The notes under the pieces are model-generated. The model was not told where the DNA came from and did no database searches. It was given only the letters and a program-made list of their open reading frames with translations. From Apoderus coryli (lineage: Eukaryota; Arthropoda; Insecta; Coleoptera; Attelabidae), in the NCBI GenBank assembly GCA_911728435.2, contig OU452200.1, forward strand, positions 25,373,715-25,437,714: DNA of 64,000 bases, given 5' to 3'. The first letter of the stretch is position 1. The number at the start of each line of letters is the position of its first letter. Made by a program: the position numbers and the translations under genes. This document shows positions 1-10,684 of this stretch, piece by piece.

Positions 1-61
1 AATTTGGTACAAAAATACTATTGGACATGGCAAGGAGCTGATTAGATTTTGGGAAACATTG

Positions 62-900
62 AGCGTAGGCAAAGGGTTTAAAAGAGGGTTCAAAAATAAA
101 AAAAAATCGTAGTTCTTAAACTTATCCGAAATACTGCATAATTTTTTACGCATGTAATTGAATATAACCTAAAATATTGAACATAAAATATTAGACCACA
201 TTGGCGTTCGAAAATAGTGTAAAATGGGGTAAAAAAGATTAAAAAAAAAAAAACGTATTTCTTAAAAGTAGCAGAAATATTAACTAGTTATTTATAGTTT
301 TGATAGAATATAACCTATAAAATGTGTCATGAATAACTTACTTTCACAGGCGTTCGTAAATAGTGGAAAAGGGGTCAAAACATAAAAAATATATATTTCC
401 TAAACTTATTCGAAATATGGAATAATTTTTCATAGTTGTGATACAATATAAGCTAAAAAATATTCCATAAAAGAATTGGTTCACACAGGCGTTCGAAAAT
501 AGTTTAAAAAAAGGGTCAAAAACCAAAAAAAAAAATGTTTCTCAAATATGCCAGAAAAATTGGCTAATTATATATAGCTTTGATATAAGAGACCCTAAAA
601 AATGCAGCATAAAATTTTTATTTACAGAGGCCTTCGTAAATAGTAGAAAAAGGGGTAAAATAAAAAAAAAATAAAATGTAAAAATTTTTATATTTAACTA
701 GATGAATTGGTGTTAAAAATACACGACAAAAATTAATGTACCATAGGCGTTCGTGAAAATTCCATAAAAGGATCAGAAAAAATTTGTATTCGTGATAACT
801 CAAAAACCACTTAACGGATAACCTGCAACATGCAGCATAACAATTTGGTTACATAGGCGTTCGTAAATAGTAGAAAAGGGGGCAAAATAAATTTTATAAT
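62..900. repeat. degenerate ~140 bp tandem repeat
   Basis: A core close to ggcgttcgtaaatagt, followed by a purine-rich stretch ending in ggggtcaaaa, recurs at 203, 349, 488, 629, 746 and 856, with a weaker first copy near 65. Spacings are 138, 146, 139, 141, 117 and 110 bp. Between cores the units share words such as ataacctaaaa and cagcataa. This is a diverged minisatellite or short satellite block of about 6-7 units, possibly continuing left of the window. No coding capacity is seen; the short open frames inside it are AT-rich noise. Confidence 0.85.
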
Positions 901-1152
901 AAACTAAAAAAATCAATTAATTTGCGTTCAAAAACTTGGCCTAGATCTGAAATATAAAATATCTGCGAATAAATAGTGCCTCCAAAGAGAAGAAAAAGGC
1001 ACAAAACCCGATACTTAAAAAAAAATAGCTGATGTCTAAAACAAAACAAAAATTTATTAAATTTAGATAAATGACAAAAAGGTCATAAAATTATTACTTT
1101 TACACTTAAATATGGAGAGCTATTCGTGCCTCGTGGGCAACAGTTTATTTTT

Positions 1153-1997
1153 AATAATTATTGTCATGCTGGAAATTTCAAACATTATTTACTTCAGCAA
1201 CTTATAAAAAGCACAGCCTTTTTAATATTAATATTTCTTAAAATCGATATTACGCGATAACGATGACTTTCTATCAATATCACAGAAGGATACATTTATT
1301 ACGTATATAATTTGTTAGATTTTACATCTCCGAATTGAAACACACGCAAAAAATGTGCATAAAAAAGTAAGGGTAGCATTTCACGCCTGTATGCCCCTTT
1401 AATTTACCCGCCTCTGAGATTTATTTTTTCATAATGTTAACGACAAGTTGAATCTGCTGTTTGAGTTTGATCCTTAAAACTGAATCAGGTAATAACCGGA
1501 AGTCCTATCTATAACGCCAAATTTCGTTAATTTAAATATAACTTTTTGATGCATCCTTATATCCGAAATTTTAAATGACTAAAATAATATTATTTTAGTC
1601 ATTTAAAATTATTGTCTAAAACATTTAATGAACCAGCCCTGTATATTTATACTATTATAGTAATTTTTTTTATTTTCGTACATACACATTAATCTTTGCG
1701 TAGATAGGTATACCATATAATTTTATATTACCAGACAAAAAACACTGCTGCACAGTAGTACATATAGGTATGATACCTATAATATAAAAACAAACTCCCA
1801 CCTCGTAGGGGAAAGTATACTCGTCCTTGTCTAACATTGCCCATATGATTATTTTATTTCAACACAATACATATAACGCCATCTACAATTTCCATGGTTG
1901 CATGTTTTTCTAATAGATGTAGCTCGTGTCGAGACAGTTTCAATTTTTGTTTTATTTCCCATATACGCTGACTATCTATTGTGTACATTAATCTTTG
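1153..1997 (-). repeat. 846 bp dispersed repeat, copy A
   Basis: This block is the reverse complement of 22043-22886, with near-identical sequence and almost the same length. It contains a perfect 44 bp palindrome at 1567-1610 and, near its right end, a minus-strand open frame (2078-1854 with upstream flank) whose last ~43 codons are shared with the other copy. The right terminus carries an aatctttg word that recurs internally near 1690 and at other sites in the window. No transposase or recombinase motif is visible, so it is most likely a non-autonomous element. Family unknown. Confidence 0.85.
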
Positions 1998-3255
1998 GTT
2001 TAAGTATTGACAGATATAATTGCAGTTTGTTTCTAAAGCCAACTTGTGTAAAAGTTGTGACGGTTGCGAATTTTTCATATTAGTTTTTTCTACAAATTTG
2101 CTTATAATTTTGTAACGAATGAAGATAGCACATTTTTTTCTTTACAAAAGTTGTTTAGAAAAATTAGCTCTTTTGAACTATGCAAAAATATAGGTATTTT
2201 TCTGGAAAAAAAGTTAATTACGTCATTTACTTCAGTTTCCAAACTTGGAAACAAAATGAAATATGGGTTGAAATGGAGCTTACTTAATCCTATTTAAGAA
2301 CCTCTTTTCCGAATTTATCTGTCGTTTTTCATTTTCTCATAACAGAGCTGGGACATCGAGTTTTGCTCACCCTGTATACTGCCCGACCCGATATAGGGTT
2401 GCAAACATATTAGGATTATTTTGAGGGACTGGTCCTCATCGACCTTAGTGTATCCATAAATTTTCATAGGTTTTGGACTTGTAGTTTTTCCAATGTTCAT
2501 CTCGATTGATTTGTTAAAAATACCCATGTTTAAACAAATATTTAAAATTAAATATACTACATATATTCGACGTAAGCACAAAGATTGAATTGAATAAACC
2601 TTAGAATATAATGAAGCCTATACTGCTTTATTTTTAAATTTGTTAGGTAAAGTTAGAAATAATTATTCATTATCATTGAATAGTCTAAGAACTAGCCATC
2701 ACCATCGGAACAGGATGAAGTGAGTGCCACTCTGCATCAATAATTATAGTTATATATGCATAATCATCACCTCATTGGGAGCATTGTGCCAATACTAACG
2801 TTTAAATAAATATGCAAAGTGACTTAAGACTACAGACTACTATTATGGAAGTGGTCTATGCGTGATTGTCTCTTGCTGGATGCTATAAATAGAATCGTTT
2901 ACATGAAAGAAACTACGATACCCATGAATAATGTCTGCTAAAAAATACATGGGATTTGTCAGACGATACTGGTCAAAGTGGGCTTAAATGCAGGGTTGTA
3001 TCGATATAAAATGGATGAATAACCTGGTAATGTTATTAATATTTTCGAAACACATAATATATACAGATTAACAATTCATTAACTTAACAGTTAAAGTCTT
3101 AATTATTGTAATTACGAGTACTTCTATACCTACATTATTTATAAAACTGATCAAAGACAAACCATGAATAAAAAATATTTGTTTGTTCTCTGATTATCTT
3201 CCCTGCTTTTTATTGCAAATTGGCAATTAGAAGAATAAGACTGGCTAATCGAGAG
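1998..3255. other. unassigned AT-rich DNA with one orphan transposon end
   Basis: No gene is recognisable. A sequence ctcaccctgtata near 2367 resembles the outer end of the long-TIR mariner elements seen elsewhere in the window and is probably a relic end. The remaining small open frames have no recognisable motif. Confidence 0.5.
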
Positions 3256-3259
3256 AACA

Positions 3260-4505
3260 TTTGTATAAGTGTTGTATCAATATATATTCTCCACTGTTAA
3301 AAATTCTATTACAACTAAACAACATAGCTTTTTCTCAGGCAGATCATGCGCGACAAACTTGGCTTGCTTTTCACAGCATGTTTGTGAAGTCTTGGACTCG
3401 CGTGGTCAAATTGATGTAGTGTATACGGATTTCAGAAAAGCCTTTGATCAGATCGACCACTATGTTCTATTGAAAAAGCTTGAAAATTTTGGTTTTTCGT
3501 CGGGGTTGGTCGGTCTACTTAAATCTTATCTATTGGATCGTCGCCAGATTGTGAAATATGAAGGGTATGAGTCATTCAAGTTTGTACCTACATCAGGCGT
3601 ACCACAGGGATCCAACTTAGGTCCATTGCTGTTTATTATTTTTATTACCGACATTTTCGATTGTGTGTTATGCAATGGGCTATTGTTTGCCGACGACATA
3701 AAACTTTTTCATGAAATTCGTAGCCATGACGACTGTTTGTATCTTCAAAGATGCTTGCATTTTCTTGCAGACTGGTGTGATAGAAACAAGCTGCATCTGA
3801 ATATAGACAAGTGTAATGTGGTGACCTATACGAGAAAAGACAATAGAATTACTTTTAATTACTACATTGACGGTTCTGTCTTGAATCGAGAGACGGTTGT
3901 CAGGGTGTTTATTTTGATGAGCGTTTATCCTTTGTGGCCTATGTGGAGCACGTCTCGCGACATTGCACTAAGCTGCTTGGTTTCATCCTAAGAAATTGTA
4001 AATATTTTGATAGCACCAAAACTTTTAAAATTTTATTTAGTGCTTTTATAAGATCCAGACTGGAATATTGCCAAATTGGCACCCTATCTATAATAGACAT
4101 GCTGAGACTCTAAACGCGGTGCATGGAAGATTTCTGAAATATTTGATATTTAGGGATTATGGTGTTTATCCGCAGAGGGGAGCCGAGTATCAGATTTTAC
4201 TATACGAGTGCGGGGAGACCTCACTGGAAAGCCGTCGAAGACTGCTAGCGGTTAAGTTTTTGCACAGTCTGTTGCATTGCTCAACAGACTGTGAGTATTT
4301 ATTGTCTAAACTGAATTTTCTAATACCACGACAGGCTGGCAGGCTTAGGTTCACATTTTACGTGGATCCTTGTCGTACCAACATAATGCTTCAGTCTCCT
4401 GTACACTATATTTGTGCCGGTTATAACAGAGTATCGCACTTGCTTGATATCAACCACAGTACGCTCGCGAATATTGTTGCCACAATGTCGGGCTTGTTTT
4501 GGTGA
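3260..4505 (+). pseudogene. LINE reverse transcriptase remnant (Jockey/CR1-like)
   Basis: This is the C-terminal half of a non-LTR retrotransposon ORF2 that would copy its own RNA at the target site. Reverse transcriptase motifs appear in order: YTDFRKAFDQIDH near residue 51 of the open frame at 3269, GVPQGSNLGPLLF near 110, and the catalytic FADDIKLF near 140. The frame then shifts near 3900: coding sense continues (RLSFVAYVEHVSRH, RSRLEYCQIGT) and shifts again into 4068-4505, which carries the element's C-terminal domain. The endonuclease domain and RT N-terminus are missing, so the copy is 5'-truncated, as usual for LINEs. At least two frameshifts make it dead. The clade cannot be fixed by eye. 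Confidence 0.88.
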
Positions 4506-4715
4506 ATTAGAGTAGATACCTACTTGTTTGTAGTTTCTGTGGTATGTTTTGATGGTTTATTCTGTTTTTTATTTTCTCTTTTTTAATTTTCATTCATTCA
4601 TTTTTCGTATGAAAAGATATTTTTTTTGTTCTTTATATAGACACGGATATAATGTGATTATGTTTCCTGTAATTGGGGTTATACCCCGTTGGAAATAAAG
4701 AACTATTTATTTATA
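4506..4715 (+). repeat. 3' UTR and tail of the 3.3-4.5 kb LINE
   Basis: The sequence after the LINE stop codon runs into ggaaataaagaactatttat near 4690, which looks like the polyadenylation-like 3' end of a LINE with a short AT-rich tail. No clear target-site duplication was found. Confidence 0.5.
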
Positions 4716-4959
4716 ATGCGGTTACGTTTACTTTACGCTACCCTAGTCTACAGTATAATAGTACGGTAGGCATGCTTTTTATCTGTATAAACTGCATATT
4801 CTTCGCGCATCGTAGTCTTTTCCCTTTGATTCAATCGCTTCTAATAGCTAATTGAATTTTGGTGTTCGAGGTGCCCATAGCGCAAACTTTGAAACATCTC
4901 ACTAAGTCCTTTGTCCCTTAAAGCAATCCCTTGTGAGACTTTTTTACTATGTACTCGTA

Positions 4960-5769
4960 ATAAAGCATTCGTCTGGCTTGTTGCTTGCGGATGACTTAAA
5001 GTTTTACAGAGCAATCACTTGTGAGCGGGATTGTGAGTATTTACAGAAAGATATTGATGCTGTGAGCAGCTGGTTTCATCTAAATAATATGACACTCAAC
5101 AGCTACACTCGCAAAATAAACTTTGTACAGTTTATGTATCAAAGTAAGGATACTCAGCTTACTCGAAAGTCTGAAGTGAGAGACCTTGTGGGTTTGTTTT
5201 CAGCAAAACCTTAGGTTCGCTAATCAGTACAATTTTATTATAAATAAAGCATTTCAAATGCTAGGCTTCTTGATCCGGAATAGCGGACATTTTGGAATAT
5301 TGACACTGACTAGGTTGTATAACGCACTAGTACGTCGTCATCTTGAATATGCATCGATCATATGGATGTCAACAGTGCAGGTGCATATTAATAATGTAAT
5401 AAGCCGTGATATTTATATTTCAAATTGTTAATAACTTAAAGTACAAAAATTGTGATTTTATTAATTATAATATTAAGTTTAGAGTACCTAGGGTTAATCT
5501 ATAAGAATGTTAAATAAGGATTTATTTGTTACTGGTGGATTTAATTGCTCACCAATTAACAATATGCTCATACATTGTAATGCAATATTGTATAGTAGTA
5601 GCATAGACATTTTCAATGCATCAGTGAAGGAAATGCGAAGGACTATTGGCTGTCACAGTTTTCGATAGTATGTTTTTTGTTATTTAGTTTTGTAAGTATT
5701 AGTTTGTAAGTACAGCCTAAATACCTTTAGGGGTGTTTGTGAGCTTTGAGTAAATAAATAAATAAATAT
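4960..5769 (+). pseudogene. second LINE RT remnant with (TAAA)n tail
   Basis: A separate, more decayed LINE 3' end. The catalytic loop survives as LLADDLKFYRAI near 4980. Next comes a typical post-RT region in shifted frames, including FIINKAFQMLGFLIRNSGHF and ALVRRHLEYASIIW at 5230-5370. The 3' UTR follows and ends in a run of TAAA units at 5750-5769 (gagtaaataaataaataaat), the usual 3' signature of this LINE type. Several frameshifts and internal deletions are present. The arrangement is head-to-tail behind the LINE at 3.3-4.7 kb, but the two are different insertions with different tails. Confidence 0.82.
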
Positions 5770-6502
5770 GCAAGAGCAAGTCTACCTCGCTGAATACCTA
5801 AACATTATAAATTTATAAGGGGAGGATGACATCTCAAATACTCTTGTTTTATGAAATTCGAAAAGTAACCCATCATAGCTGTCAGCTGTTAGTGAATTTC
5901 TAGGTAATACCAAATAAAACAACAAACTCAATACATAAGGTATATTACAACTTGTGTTGTTGTTCACATTACTTATTACTTGTATTGATTTTATCTGGTA
6001 AGTAATATACAGGGTGTTTCAAACAGATACGGCAATATGTAAGGGGGTCATTTCTCAGGTAATTTTATGAAAAAAAGTTCCCAGAAACATACGTCCGGAA
6101 AAGCATTGTTTCCAAGATACAAGCTGTTAATTTTTTTTTTTTAAATAAGGATTTTTTTAATTAAGTCAAATATCTCCTTACCGATTTCTTTGAAATTTGT
6201 TAGCGTTGTTGCTAGAAATAGGGAGCTTATATGGCCCTAACTAGATCAAAAATTAGGGACAACTTAATAAAAATTATTGACAAAACAAATGTACGCCAGT
6301 GACTGTAATTTAATTTCGATATTGTCTTGAGATAAAGCAACTAAAACTAATTTTTTTTATTTCTTGTATTTTTTCCATATGTTGCTTTATTTATGAGATA
6401 AAAATTTAAAACATTTTTTAACATACCAAGAATATTTGTGAATAATTCAACTAAAAATAACATTCGACATTTCGAAGTAAGATAAAAAATAAATAAATAA
6501 AA

Positions 6503-7943
6503 TTAACATATATACCTAATACAAACAAAATACAAAAACTGTTGAAAGCTAGCTCGGATACATGAATCCAATATTCTCCTCATTGACTGGTGAATTCTCT
6601 CAAAAATACCAGGGTCGATTCTAATCGAATTACACCGAGCAATAACGTGAGTCCTTAGGTGCTCGACATTTTCCACAGGAGTAGCGTAAACTAAGGACTT
6701 CAGGTGGCCCCACATGAAAAAATCCACTGGCTTTAAATCCGGGGATCGTTCAGGCGATGAGTGATGTCCACCTCGGCCAATCCAGCCATTTCTATATGTT
6801 TATATTAATAACTCACGAGCAATTCGACTAAAATGCGCTTGTGCACCATCGTGCATAAACCACATTACATTTCTTACTGCCAATGGTACGTTTTCCAGAA
6901 ATCCAGGAAGCGTGTGTTCCAGAAAGTCATGATATACCTCTCCTGTAAGTCTTTCTGGTAGAAATACGGGTCCAATTAAGCAGTCACCTACAACTCCAAT
7001 GCAAACTTGAACGAAAACTGATGTTGAAAATTATTCAAATATCGCATGCGGATTTTCATTAAACCATAAATGGTTATTTCCGGAGAAACTCGCTTCATCA
7101 GTAAACAAAATCAACAACAGTAGTTGAGGAATTTCGACAATTTTGTGCTAAAGCCATTGACAGAATGCCATACGTGGGGCAAAATCAGCAAGAATAAGTG
7201 GTTGAACGCGTTGGATGTGGTATGGATATAACAAGTTGTACTTAAGAATGCGCCAAACAGTACTATACACCATTGTATAAAATAGCTTTCTTTCGTCGGT
7301 CTTTCACATTTAACGTTTTTCGCTTGTATAATGACATTCCGGCTGACCTGAAGTCGTTGAGTTTTACCTACTGCGTTTAAGAGGAAATTGAGCTCTGCTT
7401 TACTCATATACTAATCGAATTCGAAATTTTGTGTGCTTGCTAATTTTAAATGTATGTTGCTCAGAATTGAGGATGGTTTAGCCAGGGGTTGAATAATTTA
7501 AATCATTCTTAGAATGCTTCATACTCCTTTTTGTGTATAATGTATTTTAATTTTAAGTTGCATATTGTAATATCGATTTTGATTTTTTTTGTATACGCAA
7601 ATAAATTTATATTATTATTACTATTACTTACATTCAAAACCTCAGCAAATTTTCGAGTAGAAGTACCTGGATTTTCATCAACCATGTTCAGCTCTACCGT
7701 TCTTTGGCCTCCCTCTTACTCCCCTTCATTTTAGTATGTCTGTTTCATGTAGGCGTCGATGAATGCTTTCGAAAATGTCAAGGGCCATACGCTGAGGAAA
7801 CCTTTCACTGTAGCGCCTAGCCTAGCATTGCCATCAGCGAATCCATAAATGAAGTGCATGTCGGTCATCTCAGCATTTGTATAGTGATTCATGTTAAGAG
7901 ACTTCCACAAATTTGATTGATTCAAAATAATTGGCGCAGTCAA
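6503..7943 (-). pseudogene. mariner/IS630-like transposase pseudogene (family A)
   Basis: Encodes what was a cut-and-paste transposase. Reading the minus strand from 7943: an N-terminal helix-turn-helix segment (HYTNAEMTDMHFIYGFADGN), a deletion, an interrupting LINE tail (7263-7635), then the catalytic domain in shifted frames. All three catalytic Asp residues can be traced: FTDEASFSGN near 7100, MHDGAQAHFS near 6850, and RSPDLKPVDFF near 6720. The C-terminal segment to 6503 is open. Frameshifts, a stop (7023 region) and the LINE insertion make it non-functional. Copy 2 at 42421-43515 has the same domain order and helps to delimit the insertion. Confidence 0.88.
7263..7635 (+). mobile_element. 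5'-truncated LINE 3' end inserted in transposase
   Basis: Relative to transposase copy 2 at about 42765-42790, the coding sequence is interrupted here by about 370 bp. On the + strand the insert encodes a LINE C-terminal remnant (RLYNDIPADLKSLSFTY near 7320), then a 3' UTR and a (TTA)-rich tail with aaataaa near 7600. The element therefore landed in the opposite orientation to the transposase, after the mariner copy had settled. The target duplication is ambiguous because of TA-rich flanks. Confidence 0.75.
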
Positions 7944-8254
7944 ATAACATCAATCTTACCTACTGATTTTTTGCCACATTCTTCGCACATATTCTTAGTC
8001 TGTAGAAAAATGCTTTAAATTTTTACCTCCTAAACGAAGCAACATATGAAAAAATACAAAGCAATATAGGAATTAAATAACAGTCAGTGGCGTACATTTT
8101 TTTTTCTGAATAATTTTTATTTAGTTGCCCCTCTAACGCTACTGGACTTAATAATTTTGATCTAGTTGAAGAATGCTTTTTTTCATAAAATGACCTCAGA
8201 AATCAGACCTTTAAATATTGCCGCCTCTTTTTGGAAAACCCTGTATATAAGACT

Positions 8255-8503
8255 TCATAGTATTAAAAGGTTCGCTATTTTTTATGATTAAAAAATCAGC
8301 TCCCTATTTCTATCAACAACGTTGCCAAATTTGAGATATTTGACTTAATTAAACAAAAACCGTTATTTACCAAAAAAATTTTAACACCTTGTATCTTGGA
8401 AACAATGGATTTCCGGACGTATATTTATAGGAACTTTTTTATTGAATGACCTGAGAAATCAACCCCTTAAAAAATATTGCATCGTCTTTTTGAAACGTCC
8501 TGT
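8255..8503. repeat. orphan TIR arm of mariner family A
   Basis: A second outer arm of the same family: gctccctatttctatcaaca through caatggatttccggacgtat to a terminal tgaaacgtcctgtata near 8503. It lies immediately outside the right end of the 6009-8246 element and has the same orientation as that end. It is either a solo TIR of another insertion or a duplicated right arm. Confidence 0.75.
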
Positions 8504-9639
8504 ATATTTTAGTTTATGTATCTAGATATCTTTTTGAGTTTTGCAATAAATAATTGAAATATAAGCTTCAAAATATGCACAGTGCACTTCGCTATTCTTG
8601 GACATTATTATTTTTATTCTTGGCATACCCGTATACCAGTGATAATGTAAACTAAATAGCAACTTTGTGTACCCTAAGAGATAATAATTTGGCGAATCAT
8701 TTAAAATAAATAACAAAGGTATTCTAAAATTCTTAATTTATGTATATATTATATTTGATTTAAAGAAATACTCAATCCATTTTCAGAAGGAGATTAGTAT
8801 CTGTTTGAAATAGAAGTCCAAAACTCCATAAATATATATTACATGGAATTTTCGGATTGGATATTGAAAATTTAACTGTTTTGTTAAATGAGTTTTTTTC
8901 TTTTTAAGGATATAAATAATTGCTTATTACTATACATACTGTGTCTAGCATTAATTGTGATTATACTGTACGTGATTATGCCCTATTATTATGATTTATT
9001 GTTGTCATCTTGTGTTCAATGATATGTAGGTTAAGAAGAATATTATAAGTATAAACTGTATTTCTAGTTAGGTGGAAGAAGAGCATTTAGCTCAACCTTG
9101 CTAATAGAGACGTTTTATTATTATTATCTTCCTATATTGAATTACTGCGTTTTAATCAGAGATATTTCGAGTATTACACTTACCCTCACCGACTGAATAA
9201 GAAAAACACTATTTACGTATTTGTCAATATTTCGGTCTAATATTAGGCTATCCTTGGGACGCTACAATTTACATTTAACATAAACCAATTGGAAAACAAT
9301 CAACTATATAAAATAAAAACGGCCAAATATCTGGCAAGAGAGGTGCTGAAGAGGAGCTTATCGGACGATAATCTGCATTGGCACAACTTCCATCACCGCC
9401 ATGTACATACTCAATACCTGGATGATGAATGATGACAAAAGTTCAGAACTTTTAGTCAGAACATCCATCCATGTTTGATGCATTCGAAGGAGTCTATTAA
9501 TCTATCGAAATCAATAGCGACCCAGCTGCGTATGAGCAGATCTGATGGTACTATACAAAGGTCATTGTAGTTTGAATCCTCATATCAGAAAATTCCGAAT
9601 ACCGCTTATGTTAGGACGCTGATAATACGGCGGGACATG
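8504..9639. other. AT-rich DNA with a probable LINE 3' tail
   Basis: No gene is seen. Around 9060-9130 the sequence runs into gacgttttattattattatc, resembling the (TTA)n-tailed LINE 3' ends at 7.6 and 42.2 kb, and may be a short LINE tail. The remainder has nothing I recognise. Confidence 0.4.
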
Positions 9640-10504
9640 TACCGGGTGGCCCGTTTAAGAGGGACCACTACCTTATCTGAGAAACTATAAGCGGTACAAC
9701 AAAAAGTTAAATAGAAACTTTTATTGGGTTGGATTGGCTAAATATTGAAAGGAAACGAAAATAAATTCGAAACGGTGCCTGTAAACCCCATACTATTATA
9801 CGAGTATTATATCGTTGACTTTGCCTTTTAGGGCTATATCTAAATATGTATCAATATATAAGGTGTGTTATTTGAAATAAGGAAGTTGAATGCCGTCACT
9901 GCAATATGAGCCACCCTTATTATAGTTCAAAATAATTAAAACGTTCCAGTGCGACACCAGACACTATAAACCGAAATATCTCGAAATCGACTTACTTTAG
10001 TGAATTTAAACAAGAGTACCTTTATTGCTTGGAAATGTACAGTGCATTATTTCGTGAACAAAAAAAGTAAAAAATTAAACTAATTCGTTGAAAAATGCAC
10101 ATTATATTAAATATTAAATATTTTCAGTTTTTATTTTTCAACTTTATCACCCTGTATTTCCGAAACGCAGCAATCTTGGACTAAGGCAAGTTACGTTTAT
10201 TCGGATTATTTTGAACCCACAAATCTGTGGTATGATTTTGTACAGACCTTTTAGAGACACCCTGTATATCGTTGACTTTGCCTTTTAGGGCTATATCTAA
10301 ATATGTATCAATACATATAGGGTGTGTTATTTGGAACAAGGAAGTTGAATGTCGTCACGGCAATATGAGCCACCCTGTATATGTAAAAATTAAATAAATA
10401 AAAACTTCAAGTTAACCGAACAAAAGTTTCTATTTAACTTTTTGTTGTACTGTTTATAGTTTCTCAGATAAGGTACTTGTCCCTCTTAAATGGACCACCC
10501 GGTA
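9640..10504. mobile_element. non-autonomous TIR element (~865 bp)
   Basis: Terminal inverted repeats of about 85 bp: left taccgggtggcccgtttaag, right reverse-complementary and ending in ggaccacccggta, both continuing through the ctgagaaactataa and aaaaagttaaatagaaac words. TA borders suggest a mariner/Tc1-type target. It has no open frame of note. Internally a ~110 bp block (9810-9920) is repeated directly at 10265-10378, 455 bp away. Confidence 0.85.
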
Positions 10505-10612
10505 ATTGTAACGTGTTCCATTCCAGCCGAAGCTAGAATTCAGTAAATTAGCCCTTTCACCGGCGAGCTCGGCCAGTAAAATAATCGCCTTCATTAAATC
10601 TAAATATTAACA

Positions 10613-10683
10613 GGATAGAACTGCTCAGTGAAATATGAATAGATATGGGAAACAAGAGACCACTTATTTCCAACCTACCTCTA
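10613..10683 (+). repeat. 72 bp flank repeat X, copy 1
   Basis: The block aggatagaactgctcagtga ... caacctacctctata ends exactly where the foldback element begins. It is repeated with about five mismatches at 13627-13698, immediately after the same element ends. Confidence 0.85.
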
Positions 10684-10684
10684 T

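Larger units (their letters stand above)
6009..8246 (-). mobile_element. long-TIR IS630/mariner element, family A copy 1
   Basis: The left end reads acagggtgtttcaaac and the right end ...ggaaaaccctgtata near 8246. Terminal inverted repeats extend about 300 bp inward on the left (to about 6300, where tgtacgccagtg matches cagtggcgtacat at 8093); the right arm has an internal deletion. The body encodes a minus-strand DDE transposase pseudogene. The flanking TA is compatible with a mariner-type TA target duplication. A second copy of the family sits at 41998-43955 in the opposite orientation. Confidence 0.85.

Noticed and set aside
62..900. CRISPR-like regularly spaced repeats
   Set aside because: Units are 110-146 bp, diverge along their whole length, and there are no identical repeats with unique spacers. 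The DNA is eukaryotic.
7111..7407. 98-codon minus-strand frame as a single protein
   Set aside because: It joins antisense LINE sequence to transposase sequence across the insertion border, so it is an artefact of nesting.
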